A model generated the notes under the pieces. That model worked only from the letters and a program-made list of their open reading frames with translations, made no database searches and had not been told where the DNA came from. Both the position numbers and the translations under genes were made by a program. A DNA stretch of 64,000 nt from Pseudothauera nasutitermitis (GTDB lineage: Bacteria > Pseudomonadota > Gammaproteobacteria > Burkholderiales > Rhodocyclaceae): positions 496,001-560,000 of the forward strand of contig NZ_SSOC01000003.1 in NCBI RefSeq assembly GCF_004801295.1, in the 5' to 3' direction. Numbering within the stretch: the first letter of the stretch is position 1; every line of letters begins with the position of its first letter. Below, piece by piece: positions 17,815-30,301 of the stretch.

Positions 17815-19206
17815 GTGCGCCTAGCCATCGCCGCTCTCCTGGCCTCTGCCCTGCTCGCCGGCTGTACGCCGGAAGAGCCGGCGCAGCGCATCACGAACTA
17901 CCGCGAGCTGGGCGAGCTCCGCGTGGCGACCCGCCACGACGCGATCTCCTTTCGTGCGGACGGGGAAAGCGCCTCGGGCTTCGAGCACGACCTGATCCTG
18001 CTGCTTGGCGAGCGGCTCGACGTACCGGTGAGTTTCGTCGTGTACCCGGACGTTCCGCGCATGCTGGCCGCGGTGATGAACGGCGAGGTGCATATGGCCG
18101 CCGCCGGGCTGGCGCGCAACGAGCGCCTGCCGCTGAAGTGGTCCGCCGCGCTGCGCGACGTGGATTACGTGCTGGTGGGCCGCGACGATACCCCCGCGCT
18201 GCGCGCCGAAAGCGACTTCAGCGGACGCATGGTGAGCGCCCGACGCGGCTCGCTGGTACTGGAAAAGGTCGAACGCCTGCGCAAGCGGGAACCCGGACTG
18301 AATCTCCATGTACCGGTCACCGAAGGCGACCAGACCCTGCTGGAGCACGTCGCCGAAGGCAGACTCGACCTGGTGGCCACCGACCGCCTGCACTTCGCCC
18401 TGGCCAAGCGCATCTTTCCCGACCTGCAGGTGGCCTGGGACCTGCCGCTGAAATCCGAGATCGCCTGGGCGCTGCCGCTCGACGAACACGATCCGCTGGC
18501 CGCCGAGGTGGACGCCTTCCTGAGGGAATCGACCGGCAGCGGACTGCTCGCACGCGTGGCCGACCGCTACTTCGGCCACGTGCAACGTCTGCGCGACCAG
18601 GACATCAACGCCTTCCTGCAGCGCACCCGCGAGTTGCTGCCGCGCTATCGCCGCCATTTCCAGGAAGCCCAGGCGCGCACCGGCATCGACTGGCGCATGC
18701 TGGCCGCGCTAGCCTACCAGGAATCGCAGTGGGACCCGCTGGCCACCTCGCGCACCGGCGTGCGCGGGATGATGATGCTGACCGCCGAAACCGCCGACCG
18801 CCTGCGCGTGCAGGATCGCCTGGATGCGCGCGAGAGCATCCTGGGCGGTGCGCGCTACCTCGCCATGCTGCGCGATGAACTGCCGGACGAGATCCACGAA
18901 CCCGACCGCCTGTGGATGGCCACTGCGGCCTACAACCTGGGCATGGGCCATCTGCGCGGCGCGCGCGCCATCGCGCGCAGCATGGAACGCGACAACACTT
19001 CGTGGTGGGGCATGAAGAGCGTGCTGCCGCTGCTGTCGCGGCCGGAATACGCCTCACGCCTGAAGGCCGGCGCGGCGCGCGGCGGCGAGGCGGTGATCAT
19101 GACCGAACGCATCCGCAACTACTACGACATCCTCAGCCGCATCGAACCACCCTACGTGCCGCCGCTGCAGCCGCGCAACATCGTGCTCGGGCGCGCCGCC
19201 GACTGA
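17815..19206 (+). CDS. mltF: Membrane-bound lytic murein transglycosylase F
   Basis: MltF cleaves peptidoglycan to 1,6-anhydromuropeptides at the outer membrane. The GTG at 17815 gives a lipoprotein signal (hydrophobic segment ending LLAGC, lipid-anchored Cys at residue 17). The open frame reaches back to 17701 but the added residues look non-coding. A solute-binding-type domain (about 25-260) precedes the SLT domain (about 285-440). The catalytic Glu is near residue 303 in LAYQESQWDP, followed by GVRGMMMLT and ATAAYNLGMGH. At 463 residues it has the usual MltF size. Confidence 0.92.
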   Translation: MRLAIAALLASALLAGCTPEEPAQRITNYRELGELRVATRHDAISFRADGESASGFEHDLILLLGERLDVPVSFVVYPDVPRMLAAVMNGEVHMAAAGLARNERLPLKWSAALRDVDYVLVGRDDTPALRAESDFSGRMVSARRGSLVLEKVERLRKREPGLNLHVPVTEGDQTLLEHVAEGRLDLVATDRLHFALAKRIFPDLQVAWDLPLKSEIAWALPLDEHDPLAAEVDAFLRESTGSGLLARVADRYFGHVQRLRDQDINAFLQRTRELLPRYRRHFQEAQARTGIDWRMLAALAYQESQWDPLATSRTGVRGMMMLTAETADRLRVQDRLDARESILGGARYLAMLRDELPDEIHEPDRLWMATAAYNLGMGHLRGARAIARSMERDNTSWWGMKSVLPLLSRPEYASRLKAGAARGGEAVIMTERIRNYYDILSRIEPPYVPPLQPRNIVLGRAAD

Positions 19207-19226
19207 GCGGCGCGTCCGCACGCGGA

Positions 19227-20537
<1,311 letters not shown>

Positions 20538-20778
20538 TCAGTTCATTGGGATAGGGCCGGAAGTTGAGAGCGGGCATCAAGGAATGCCGCCATACCCCTG
20601 CCTCCAAACCACTTTCCAATGCCGCCGGCAAAATGCCGCACAGCACAATTAGCTACATGAAATCAAATATTTAAGAACAAAAATCGAGTGAAACTTTTCT
20701 TGCAATCCGTTTTCGGACGATTAATCTGAAGATATCGACGGAACCGCGCAGACGGCCCATGCAAAGGAGGAGTACCGC

Positions 20779-21042
20779 ATGCTTTCCATTCGCGACTGCC
20801 TAGACTACTGCGACCTCACCGAAGACGAAGTTGCCCTGATCGCCGAGCACGAGGGCATCCCCGACGTTGCCGCCGCCCAAGTGGCCTGCGGGCTGGTCCA
20901 GACCCCGGAAGGGGTGCTGGTACTCACCCACTACATGCTCGACCTGATCGAACTGGCCACCGAGCGCGGCGACCTGCGCAAGGCCGAAGAGGCGCGCCGC
21001 CTGTGCGCCCGCTTCATGGCCGATCATCCCCTGCCCCACTGA
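20779..21042 (+). CDS. Small acidic protein of unknown function
   Basis: The 87-residue product starts at an ATG behind a strong AAGGAGGAG ribosome site. It is acidic at the N-terminus (LDYCDLTEDEVALIAEHEG) and helical, with three Cys and no signal peptide or membrane segment. The codon use matches neighbouring genes, so it is a real gene although I cannot name a family. It stands alone between divergent serS and convergent rarA. Confidence 0.75.
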   Translation: MLSIRDCLDYCDLTEDEVALIAEHEGIPDVAAAQVACGLVQTPEGVLVLTHYMLDLIELATERGDLRKAEEARRLCARFMADHPLPH

Positions 21043-21058
21043 GCACGCACAGCCGGCC

Positions 21059-22429
21059 TCAACCGGGTTTGCCCGCATCGTCCGCCTTGCCCGCCGCATT
21101 CCTCGCGGAGGGGGCGGACGCTTGCCCGCCTGCGGCGGCATCCAGACCGCGCAGCCAGGCCAGCTTTTCCGCGATGCGCGCTTCCATGCCACGCCCGGTG
21201 GGCTGGTACCAGTGCGGCTCGTCCATGCCCTCCGGCAGATAGGTCTCGCCGGCAGCGTAGGCATCCGGTTCGTCGTGCGCGTAGCGGTAGGTCTTGCCGT
21301 AGCCCAGTTCCTTCATCAGTTTGGTCGGCGCGTTGCGCAGGTGCAGCGGCACCGGGCGCGACGCGTCGGCGCCGACGAAGGCCCGGGCGGCATTATAGGC
21401 CTTGTACACCGCGTTGGATTTGGCTGCGCAGGCCATGAACACCGCCGCCTGCGCCAGGGCCAGTTCGCCCTCCGGGGAGCCCAGGCGCTCGTAGGTGGCG
21501 CAGGCATTCAGCGCGATCTCGTGCGCGCGCGGATCGGCCAGGCCGATGTCCTCCACTGCCATGCGCAGCAGGCGGCGGCCCAGGTAGTGCGGGTCGGCGC
21601 CGCCGTCGAGCATGCGGCACAGCCAGTACAGTGCGGCATCCGGATGCGAGCCGCGCACCGCCTTGTGCAAGGCGGAAATCTGGTCGTAGAAGGCCTCGCC
21701 GCCCTTGTCGAAACGGCGCAGGTTGCGCGACAGCGCCTGGTCGATGAACTCGGCGGTGACCGTGTCCGCACCGGCGGTCTCGGCGGCCACCTGGACCTGC
21801 TCGACCAGATTCATCAGGCGGCGCGCATCGCCGTCGGCGAAGCCGATCAGGCGGTCGCGCGCATCGTCGTCGAAGGCCAGCGCCGGGCAGGCCAGCCCGC
21901 GTGCGCGTTCGAACAGGCTGGCCATCGCTTCGCTGTCGAGGGCTTCCAGCACATACACCGCCGCGCGCGAGAGCAGCGCGGAATTGACTTCGAAGGACGG
22001 ATTCTCGGTGGTGGCGCCGATCAGCGTCACCAGCCCCTGCTCCACATAGGGCAGGAAGGCGTCCTGCTGGGCCTTGTTGAAGCGATGCACCTCGTCGACG
22101 AACAGGATGGTGTGGCGTCCGCGAGCCTTGGCGGCCTGCGCCTGGGCGATGGCCTCGCGGATTTCCTTGACCCCGGAGAACACCGCCGAAAGCGCGACGA
22201 ATTCGGCGTCGAAGCCCTTGGCCATCAGCCGCGCCAGCGTGGTCTTGCCCACGCCCGGCGGGCCCCACAGGATCATCGAATGCGGCTTGCCGGATTCGAA
22301 GGCCAGCCGCAGCGGCTTGCCGGGGCCGAGCAGATGGCGCTGCCCGGCCACCTCGTCCAGGCTCTGCGGGCGCAGGCGCTCGGCCAGCGGCACACGCGGC
22401 GGTTCGATGGCCTCGAACAGGTCGCCCAT
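21059..22429 (-). CDS. rarA: Replication-associated recombination protein A (AAA ATPase)
   Basis: RarA (MgsA) acts at stalled replication forks with SSB and RecA. The 456-residue protein has Walker A GPPGVGKTT near residue 55-65, Walker B ILFVDEVHRFNKAQQD, the sensor segment GATTENPSFEVNSALLSR and the C-terminal tetramerisation region with YPHDEP-like YRYAHDEPDAYAAG. It is the third gene of ftsK-lolA-rarA, 13 bp after lolA. Confidence 0.95.
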   Translation of the reverse strand: MGDLFEAIEPPRVPLAERLRPQSLDEVAGQRHLLGPGKPLRLAFESGKPHSMILWGPPGVGKTTLARLMAKGFDAEFVALSAVFSGVKEIREAIAQAQAAKARGRHTILFVDEVHRFNKAQQDAFLPYVEQGLVTLIGATTENPSFEVNSALLSRAAVYVLEALDSEAMASLFERARGLACPALAFDDDARDRLIGFADGDARRLMNLVEQVQVAAETAGADTVTAEFIDQALSRNLRRFDKGGEAFYDQISALHKAVRGSHPDAALYWLCRMLDGGADPHYLGRRLLRMAVEDIGLADPRAHEIALNACATYERLGSPEGELALAQAAVFMACAAKSNAVYKAYNAARAFVGADASRPVPLHLRNAPTKLMKELGYGKTYRYAHDEPDAYAAGETYLPEGMDEPHWYQPTGRGMEARIAEKLAWLRGLDAAAGGQASAPSARNAAGKADDAGKPG

Positions 22430-22442
22430 CGCCGGCCGGCGC

Positions 22443-23093
22443 CTATTGGCCGATCACGTCGGCGCCGGGCGGCGGGGTGAACTGGAACAGCGTGTCGTCC
22501 AGCCGCGCAGCGGTTTCCAGGCGGGTGAACACGATCACCGTGTTCTGCCCGAAGCTGTCGCGCATCTCCATGCGCTGCAGGCGGTTGCCGGCCAGGCCGA
22601 GACGCATGGATTCGAAGCCGCTGTCGGCCTGGCGCGGACGGGCGACCACCCAGGACAAGCCATCGGCGGCACCGCCGTCGCTGAGTTCGAAGGCGTCGTC
22701 CAGATCGCCGGCGCCGACCAGCACCGCCGCCGGCGTGCTGCCCAGCGCGTCGCCGAGCGCGCGCACGGTGACCTGGGCCAGATCGCGGTCCCACGACCAC
22801 AGGCGTTCGCCGTCGCCCACCAGCAGTTGCTGGTAGGGCGTGTCGTAGCTCCAGCGGAAGCGCCCGGGCCGCGAGAAGGCGAACTCGCCGGCGGCCTCCT
22901 GCGGCTTGCGCCCGGAAGCCGAATGGACGATCTGCGTGAAGCTGCCCTGCGCCTGCCGGGTGTCGGCCACGAAGCGGCGCAGTTGCTCGATGCCGTCGGC
23001 CGCCAGCGCGGCGGGCGCATGCAGCGCCGGCGCCAGCACCAGCGCGGCGCAGGCCGCCAAGCGCAGCAGCGCGAAACGTCGCGGAAGATTCAT
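22443..23093 (-). CDS. lolA: Outer-membrane lipoprotein carrier protein LolA
   Basis: LolA ferries lipoproteins from LolCDE across the periplasm to LolB. The 216-residue precursor has a signal peptide cut near residue 31-32 (APAALA/AD). The mature start GIEQLRRFVADTRQAQGSFTQ and FRWSYDTPYQQLLVGDGE are typical. The ATG at 23093 lies one base after the ftsK stop behind GGAGGG; the longer open frame upstream is ftsK in another frame. The ftsK-lolA-rarA order is widely conserved. Confidence 0.94.
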   Translation of the reverse strand: MNLPRRFALLRLAACAALVLAPALHAPAALAADGIEQLRRFVADTRQAQGSFTQIVHSASGRKPQEAAGEFAFSRPGRFRWSYDTPYQQLLVGDGERLWSWDRDLAQVTVRALGDALGSTPAAVLVGAGDLDDAFELSDGGAADGLSWVVARPRQADSGFESMRLGLAGNRLQRMEMRDSFGQNTVIVFTRLETAARLDDTLFQFTPPPGADVIGQ

Positions 23094-23094
23094 G

Positions 23095-25386
23095 TCAATC
23101 GCCCTCCTTCGGCGGCACGATGACTTCGCGGTTGCCATTGCCGCCCATCGCGCTGACCAGCCCGGCGCGCTCCATCTGCTCGATGAGGCGGGCGGCGCGG
23201 TTGTAGCCGATGCGCAGATGGCGCTGGACCAGGGAGATGGACGGCCGGCGGGTCTTGATGACCACCTCGACGGCCTGGTCGTAGAGCGGGTCGGCCTCGT
23301 CGCCGCCCTCGCCGCCGCCACCGCCCAGCGCGGCATCCATGTCGTCCTCGGGGGCGGACAGGATGCCTTCCACGTAGTCCGGCGGCCCCAGGCTCTTCAG
23401 GTGCTCGACCACCTTGTGCACCTCTTCGTCGGCGACGAAGGCGCCATGCACACGCACCGGCAGGCCGGTGCCCGGCGGCAGGTAGAGCATGTCGCCCATG
23501 CCGAGCAGGTTCTCCGCGCCCATCTGGTCGAGGATAGTGCGCGAGTCGATCTTGCTGGACACCTGGAAGGCGATGCGGGTCGGCACGTTGGCCTTGATCA
23601 GCCCGGTGATCACATCCACCGACGGGCGCTGGGTGGCGAGGATCAGGTGGATGCCGGCGGCGCGCGCCTTCTGCGCGAGGCGGGCGATGAGCTCTTCCAC
23701 CTTCTTGCCGACCACCATCATCATGTCGGCCAGCTCATCCACCACCACCACGATGTGCGGCAGCGCTTCGAGCGGTTCGGGGCTTTCCGGGGTGATCGAG
23801 AACGGATTGCCGAGCGGCGCGCCGGCCCTGGCGGCCTCGGCCACGGCCTTGTTGAAGCCCGCCAGGTTGCGCACGCCCACGGCGGCCATCAGCTTGTAGC
23901 GCTTGTCCATCTCCACCACGCACCAGTTCAGCGCGTTGGCGGCGTGCTTCATGTCGGTGACCACCGGCGCGAGCAGGTGCGGAATGCCCTCGTAGATGGA
24001 CAGTTCCAGCATCTTCGGGTCGACCATGATCAGCCGCACCTTGTCCGGCTCACTCTTGTAGAGCAGCGACAGGATCATCGCGTTGATGCCCACCGACTTG
24101 CCCGAGCCGGTGGTGCCGGCCACCAGCAGGTGGGGCATCTTGGCCAGGTCGGCGACCACCGGCTGGCCGCCGATGTCCTTGCCAAGCACCACGGTGAGCG
24201 CCGAGTGCATGTCGTTGAACACCTTGGAGCCGACGATTTCCGACAGGCGCACGGTCTGCCGCTTGGGGTTGGGCAGTTCCAGCGCCATGCACGACTTGCC
24301 CGGCACAGTCTCCACCACGCGGATGGAGATCAGCGACAGGGCGCGCGCCAGATCCTTGGCCAGATTGACCACCTGGCTGCCCTTCACGCCGACGGCCGGC
24401 TCGATTTCGTAGCGCGTGATCACCGGGCCGGGATAGGCGGCCAGCACTTTCACTTCCACGCCGAATTCGCCGAGCTTGGATTCGATCAGCCGCGAGGTGA
24501 ATTCCAGCGCCTCGGCCGACGGCGGCTCGCCGTCTCCACTGGGTTCGTCGAGCAGCGCGAGCGGCGGCAGCCCGCCCTGCGCCGGATCGGCGAACAGGGT
24601 CTGCTGGCGCTCCTTGTGCACGCGCTCGGATTTCTGCACTTCCACCACCGCGGGTTCGATGCGCAACTGCGGCGGCGGCGCCTCCACCGATTTGCGCCGC
24701 CTGGTTTCCACCACCGCCTCGCGTTTCTGCGCGAGCTCGCGGCCCGCGCGGCGGTCCTGCCAGGTGGCGTAGCCGCGCTGCGCGGCGAACCAGGCCTGCT
24801 CCAGCCCGAGACCGATGCGCTCGATCACGGTCAGCCAGGAGATGCCCGAGAACAGCGACAGACCGCCGGCCAGCAGGGCGAGCAGCAGCAGCGTGCCGCC
24901 GGTGAAGCCCAGGTAGCGCTGCACCGCGTTGCCCAGTTCCACGCCGATCAGCCCGCCGGGGCCGAGCGGCACGCTGGCGCCATGGGAATGGAAGCGCAGC
25001 GCTTCCAGCGCGCTGGAGCCCAGCAGGACGACGAAGAAACCGGCCAGCACGATGAAGAAGGAGCGCCGGTCGGCGAGGAATTCATGGCGCAGGCGGCGGA
25101 AACCCCAGACCAGCCCGTAGCCCAGGAAGACCACCCACCACCACGCCGAGACGCCGAACAGATACAGCAGCAGATCCGCCAGCCAGGCGCCGAAGCGCCC
25201 GCCGGGGTTGCTCACGCGGGCCACTTCGGCGGCGTGCGACCAGCCCGGATCGGCCTGGTTGTAGCCGAGCAGGATCAGCCCGACATACAGTGACATCACC
25301 CCCAGCACCAGCCACTTGGCTTCGTGCAGGAGGTGCGAGATCTTTTCGGGAAGCGGTTGGGAACGGGAGGTGGAACGAGGCAACAT
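23095..25386 (-). CDS. ftsK: DNA translocase FtsK
   Basis: FtsK pumps DNA at the division septum and activates XerCD at dif. The 763 residues have four N-terminal membrane segments (about 25-45, 65-95, 110-130, 165-190) and a short linker compared with E. coli. The RecA-like motor has Walker A GTTGSGKS and Walker [13 protein letters not shown]. The C-terminal gamma winged-helix domain (about 690-755, [20 protein letters not shown]) reads KOPS-type sequences. It heads the lolA-rarA operon. Confidence 0.96.
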   Translation of the reverse strand: MLPRSTSRSQPLPEKISHLLHEAKWLVLGVMSLYVGLILLGYNQADPGWSHAAEVARVSNPGGRFGAWLADLLLYLFGVSAWWWVVFLGYGLVWGFRRLRHEFLADRRSFFIVLAGFFVVLLGSSALEALRFHSHGASVPLGPGGLIGVELGNAVQRYLGFTGGTLLLLALLAGGLSLFSGISWLTVIERIGLGLEQAWFAAQRGYATWQDRRAGRELAQKREAVVETRRRKSVEAPPPQLRIEPAVVEVQKSERVHKERQQTLFADPAQGGLPPLALLDEPSGDGEPPSAEALEFTSRLIESKLGEFGVEVKVLAAYPGPVITRYEIEPAVGVKGSQVVNLAKDLARALSLISIRVVETVPGKSCMALELPNPKRQTVRLSEIVGSKVFNDMHSALTVVLGKDIGGQPVVADLAKMPHLLVAGTTGSGKSVGINAMILSLLYKSEPDKVRLIMVDPKMLELSIYEGIPHLLAPVVTDMKHAANALNWCVVEMDKRYKLMAAVGVRNLAGFNKAVAEAARAGAPLGNPFSITPESPEPLEALPHIVVVVDELADMMMVVGKKVEELIARLAQKARAAGIHLILATQRPSVDVITGLIKANVPTRIAFQVSSKIDSRTILDQMGAENLLGMGDMLYLPPGTGLPVRVHGAFVADEEVHKVVEHLKSLGPPDYVEGILSAPEDDMDAALGGGGGEGGDEADPLYDQAVEVVIKTRRPSISLVQRHLRIGYNRAARLIEQMERAGLVSAMGGNGNREVIVPPKEGD

Positions 25387-25500
25387 CGAACGGCGCGCGG
25401 CGCTTCCGGTGGCTGGATGGAGACCGATTATATGCGAAGCGTCGAGCCCCCCGCCGGCATGCTTGCCGGCGGTAACACAAAGCCGGCACGCGCGGACCTG

Positions 25501-26172
25501 TCAGACGTCGTTGAGGCGCTCGCGCAGCACCACGCCGCGCTCGGTTTCCTCGATCAGCCCCTGCACGCTGAGATCCTTCATCACCCGGCTGACCATCTCG
25601 CGCGAGGCGCCGATCATCTTGGCGATGTCCTGCTTGGAGATCTTGCGCACCACGATGGTCTGGCCGCCGTGTTCCTCGGCCATCTCCAGCAACAGGCGGG
25701 CCACCCGGCCGTAAACGTCCATCAGCGCCAGGCTCTCGATCTTGCGGTCGGCGTTGCGCAGGCGCTCGGCGAGGTTGCACATGATGCGCCAGGCCACCTC
25801 GAAGTTGTCCTTCATGATCTGGCGGAAGTCCTGCTTGGGGATCATCACCAGATCGGCCGGCGTCACCGCCACCACCGAGGCCGAGCGCGGCTGCTCGCCG
25901 AAGATGGCCATCTCGCCGAACAGTTCGCCCTGGCCGAGGATGGACAGGATGACCTCGCGGCCATCCTCGTCGCTGACCACCACCTTCAGGCTGCCGGTGA
26001 GCACGAAGTACACGAAATCGCTGCGATCCCCGGCGAGCACCACCGCCTGGCCACGCGGAAAGCGCCGCATCATCGAACAATGCGCCACCGAGGCGAGCAC
26101 CTCGTCGGACAGGCCGTGGAACAGGGGGAAAGTCTTCAGCGCGATGGTGGAAACGGCGGTGGGCTGGCTCAT
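25501..26172 (-). CDS. Crp/Fnr-family transcriptional regulator
   Basis: The 223-residue protein has a cyclic-nucleotide-binding fold (about 15-130) and a C-terminal winged helix with ISKQDIAKMIGASREMVSRV. The cassette FGEMAIFGEQPRSASV keeps the Glu and Arg-Ser pattern of cAMP-binding members. It lacks the N-terminal Cys cluster of FNR, so cyclic-nucleotide or Clp/Vfr-like sensing is more likely than oxygen sensing. The ATG at 26172 has GGAG upstream; the frame runs further but without a ribosome site. It stands alone between ftsK and trxB. Confidence 0.87.
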   Translation of the reverse strand: MSQPTAVSTIALKTFPLFHGLSDEVLASVAHCSMMRRFPRGQAVVLAGDRSDFVYFVLTGSLKVVVSDEDGREVILSILGQGELFGEMAIFGEQPRSASVVAVTPADLVMIPKQDFRQIMKDNFEVAWRIMCNLAERLRNADRKIESLALMDVYGRVARLLLEMAEEHGGQTIVVRKISKQDIAKMIGASREMVSRVMKDLSVQGLIEETERGVVLRERLNDV

Positions 26173-26357
26173 GGGCACTCCGGCGGCAAAGGGTCGCGGG
26201 GACCGAGTTTGCGCAGTATAGACCAGAGCCCGTTTCGTTTCATGACACACGGCATGCGGAATACCCTATCGGCGCCCCCGGAGCACACTGGTGTCGCGAC
26301 ACTGGACATTGCGTCGCGCTATCGCGGCCATTGGCAGGCACCCCGGATGGGCTCGGC

Positions 26358-27361
<1,004 letters not shown>

Positions 27362-27365
27362 CCCC

Positions 27366-28127
27366 ATGCCGCGCCGGCGCGACCGTTCATCCAGACGGCC
27401 GCCCGGCGCGGACGGCGGCGCCGCTTCGCCGTTCGACGCCCTTGCCGAACTGCGCGCCAAGCCGCTGAACCCCCTGCTGCGCGCCTGGGAAGCCGCCCGC
27501 GCGCCCCGCACCGCTTCCACCGCCACCGCGCCCCAAGCCGCGGAAGCCGCGCCGAAAATCCCGCAGATCACCCCGGCCGACCTCGCCCTGCTGCACAACG
27601 CGATGGCCGACGTGCGCCCGCTGCCCGCCCGTCACGCGCGCGTCGAAAGCGCCGCCCCGCGCCCCGCGCCGGAGCCGCTGGCATTGAAACGGCGCGCCGA
27701 CGAAGACGCCACGCTGCACGAATCGCTGCACACCCCGCTGAGTTTCGAGGACCGCCTGGACATCGGCGAGGAAGCCGCCTTCCTGCGCCCCGGCCTGCCG
27801 CGCCGCGTGCTCGCCGATCTGCGGCGCGGGCGCTGGGTGCTGCAGGGCGAGGTGGATCTGCACGGTCTGAACCGCGAACAGGCGCGCGAGGAACTCGCGC
27901 GCTTCCTGCACGCCAGCCTGCAGCGCGGGCGGCGCTGCGTACGGGTGATTCACGGCAAGGGATTGGGTTCGCCCGGCCGGGTGCCGGTGCTCAAGCAGCT
28001 ATCGCGCGGCTGGCTCGCGCAGCGCGAGGAAATCCTGGCGTTCTGCCAGGCCGGCCCGCACGCGGGCGGATCGGGGGCGCTGCTGGTGTTGCTGCGGGCG
28101 CCGAACGGCGCCCGCGACAGAGGCTGA
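27366..28127 (+). CDS. Smr-domain protein
   Basis: The 253-residue protein has a basic, low-complexity N-terminal half. A C-terminal Smr domain (about 160-245) follows, with the hallmark LQGEVDLHGLNREQARE and RCVRVIHGKGLGSPG. Stand-alone Smr proteins of this SmrA/YdaL type are nucleases or nucleic-acid-binding proteins; the exact substrate here is unknown. It is probably translated from the trxB transcript (4-bp gap). Confidence 0.85.
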   Translation: MPRRRDRSSRRPPGADGGAASPFDALAELRAKPLNPLLRAWEAARAPRTASTATAPQAAEAAPKIPQITPADLALLHNAMADVRPLPARHARVESAAPRPAPEPLALKRRADEDATLHESLHTPLSFEDRLDIGEEAAFLRPGLPRRVLADLRRGRWVLQGEVDLHGLNREQAREELARFLHASLQRGRRCVRVIHGKGLGSPGRVPVLKQLSRGWLAQREEILAFCQAGPHAGGSGALLVLLRAPNGARDRG

Positions 28128-28144
28128 AGCGAGTCAGATCGGGC

Positions 28145-28534
<390 letters not shown>

Positions 28535-30151
28535 TCAATATTCGTCGCGGTAACGCGATGTTATCGGATAACGCCAGTCCCTGCCGAACCCGCGCGGGGT
28601 CACGCGGATGCCCACCGGGGCCTGGCGGCGCTTGTATTCGTTGCGCCGCAGCAGTTGCACGGTACGCCGCACGTCGGCTTCCGGCAGGCCGGCGGCGATG
28701 ATCTCGCGCGGCGACAGGTCGCGCTCCATGTAGGCCTCGATGACCGCGTCAAGAATCTCGTAGGGCGGCAGGCTGTCCTGGTCCTTCTGGTCGGGCTTGA
28801 GCTCGGCGGACGGCGGGCGGGTGATGATGTTCTCCGGGATCACCTCGCCCTGCGTGTTGCGCCAGCGCGCCAGGCGGAACACCAGCGTCTTGTACAGGTC
28901 CTTGAGCACCGCGAAGCCGCCCGCCATGTCACCGTACAGCGTAGCGTAGCCGGTGGCCATCTCGCTTTTGTTGCCGGTGGTCAGCACGATCGCACCGGTC
29001 TTGTTGGACAGCGCCATCAGGATCATCCCGCGGATGCGGCTCTGCAGATTCTCCTCGGTGGCATCCTCGGGCAGCCCGGCGAACTGTTCGGCGAGCAGCC
29101 CGGCAAAGGTGCGCATGGCCGGTTCGATGGCGATCTCGTCGTAGCGCACGCCCAGCCCGCGCACCATCTCGCGCGAATCGTCCAGGCTCATCTGCGCGGT
29201 GTAGGGCGAGGGCATCATCACCGCGCGTACCTTGTCCGCACCCAGCGCATCCACCGCCACCGCCAGGGTCAGCGCCGAGTCGATGCCGCCCGACAGGCCG
29301 ACGATCGCACCGGGGAAGCCGTTCTTGTCCAGATAGTCGCGCACGCCGAGCTTGAGCGCCTCATACACCTCGGCTTCCACGGCGCGCGGCGCGCTCACCG
29401 AAACATCCTGCCAGCCCCCGTCGCGGTAGCGCACGATGTCTACGCACTCGACGAAGGACGGCGCCTCATGGACCGGCTCGCCCGCGGCGGACAGCGCGAA
29501 GGACGCGCCGTCGAACACCAGTTCGTCCTGTCCGCCCACCAGATTGCAGTACAGCGCGGGGATGCCGGTGCTGCACGCGCGGGCACGCAGCACGTCCTGC
29601 CGGCTGACCTGCTTGTTGATGTGGAAGGGCGAGGCGTTGAGGGTCAGCAGCACTTCCGCGCCCGCCTCGCGCGCCTGCTCCGCCGGGCCCGGCTCCCAGA
29701 CATCCTCGCAGATGTTGATGCCCACGCGCACGCCGTTCAACTCCACCACGCAGGGCGCCGAACCGGCATCGAAGTAGCGCACCTCGTCGAACACTTCGTA
29801 ATTGGGCAGTAACTGCTTGTGGTACACCGCCACCACCCGGCCGTCGCGGATCACCGAAGCGGCGTTGTAGCGCCACCCGTCCTGCGCCTGCGGATGCCCC
29901 AGCACCAGCGCGATGCCCTGCACCTGCGGCAGGATGCGGGCGATCTCGCGTTCACAGGCGCGATAGAAATCCGGACGCAGCAGCAGATCCTCGGGCGGAT
30001 AGCCGGACAGCGCGAGTTCCGGCGTGAGCAGCACGTCGGCGCCAGCGGCACGCGCGCGCGCCAGCGCGTCGAGCACGCGGTCGGCGTTCGCGGCGAGGTC
30101 GCCGACGGTGAAATTCAACTGTGCGACGGCAATGGAAAGCGTGGTATTCAT
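28535..30151 (-). CDS. nadE: Glutamine-dependent NAD+ synthetase
   Basis: NadE amidates nicotinic acid adenine dinucleotide to NAD+. The 538-residue two-domain form has an N-terminal glutaminase of the nitrilase fold (about 1-265; catalytic Cys in NICEDVWEPG) and a C-terminal synthetase with the PP-loop VGLSGGIDSALT. It can therefore use glutamine directly. A TTG at 30160 would add three residues; the ATG at 30151 is preferred although its ribosome site is weak. glnB follows in the same direction, so co-transcription of nitrogen sensing and a glutamine-using enzyme is possible. Confidence 0.95.
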   Translation of the reverse strand: MNTTLSIAVAQLNFTVGDLAANADRVLDALARARAAGADVLLTPELALSGYPPEDLLLRPDFYRACEREIARILPQVQGIALVLGHPQAQDGWRYNAASVIRDGRVVAVYHKQLLPNYEVFDEVRYFDAGSAPCVVELNGVRVGINICEDVWEPGPAEQAREAGAEVLLTLNASPFHINKQVSRQDVLRARACSTGIPALYCNLVGGQDELVFDGASFALSAAGEPVHEAPSFVECVDIVRYRDGGWQDVSVSAPRAVEAEVYEALKLGVRDYLDKNGFPGAIVGLSGGIDSALTLAVAVDALGADKVRAVMMPSPYTAQMSLDDSREMVRGLGVRYDEIAIEPAMRTFAGLLAEQFAGLPEDATEENLQSRIRGMILMALSNKTGAIVLTTGNKSEMATGYATLYGDMAGGFAVLKDLYKTLVFRLARWRNTQGEVIPENIITRPPSAELKPDQKDQDSLPPYEILDAVIEAYMERDLSPREIIAAGLPEADVRRTVQLLRRNEYKRRQAPVGIRVTPRGFGRDWRYPITSRYRDEY

Positions 30152-30301
30152 GGGGCGCAACTATACCGCGTGATCCCCCGCACCGGCGCCCCCGTGTTGC
30201 ACTGCAATCGTTCACAGCTTGCGTGGGCAAGCCTGTGGACAAGTGCTGGAAAGACGACCCAAGCACCTGAGGTGGAAACGATTTTCATCATCGCCTAAAA
30301 A

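Noticed and set aside
25450-25472. Short GC palindrome between ftsK and the Crp-family gene as a terminator
   Set aside because: The stem has no T run on the minus strand, so the evidence was too thin to list it.
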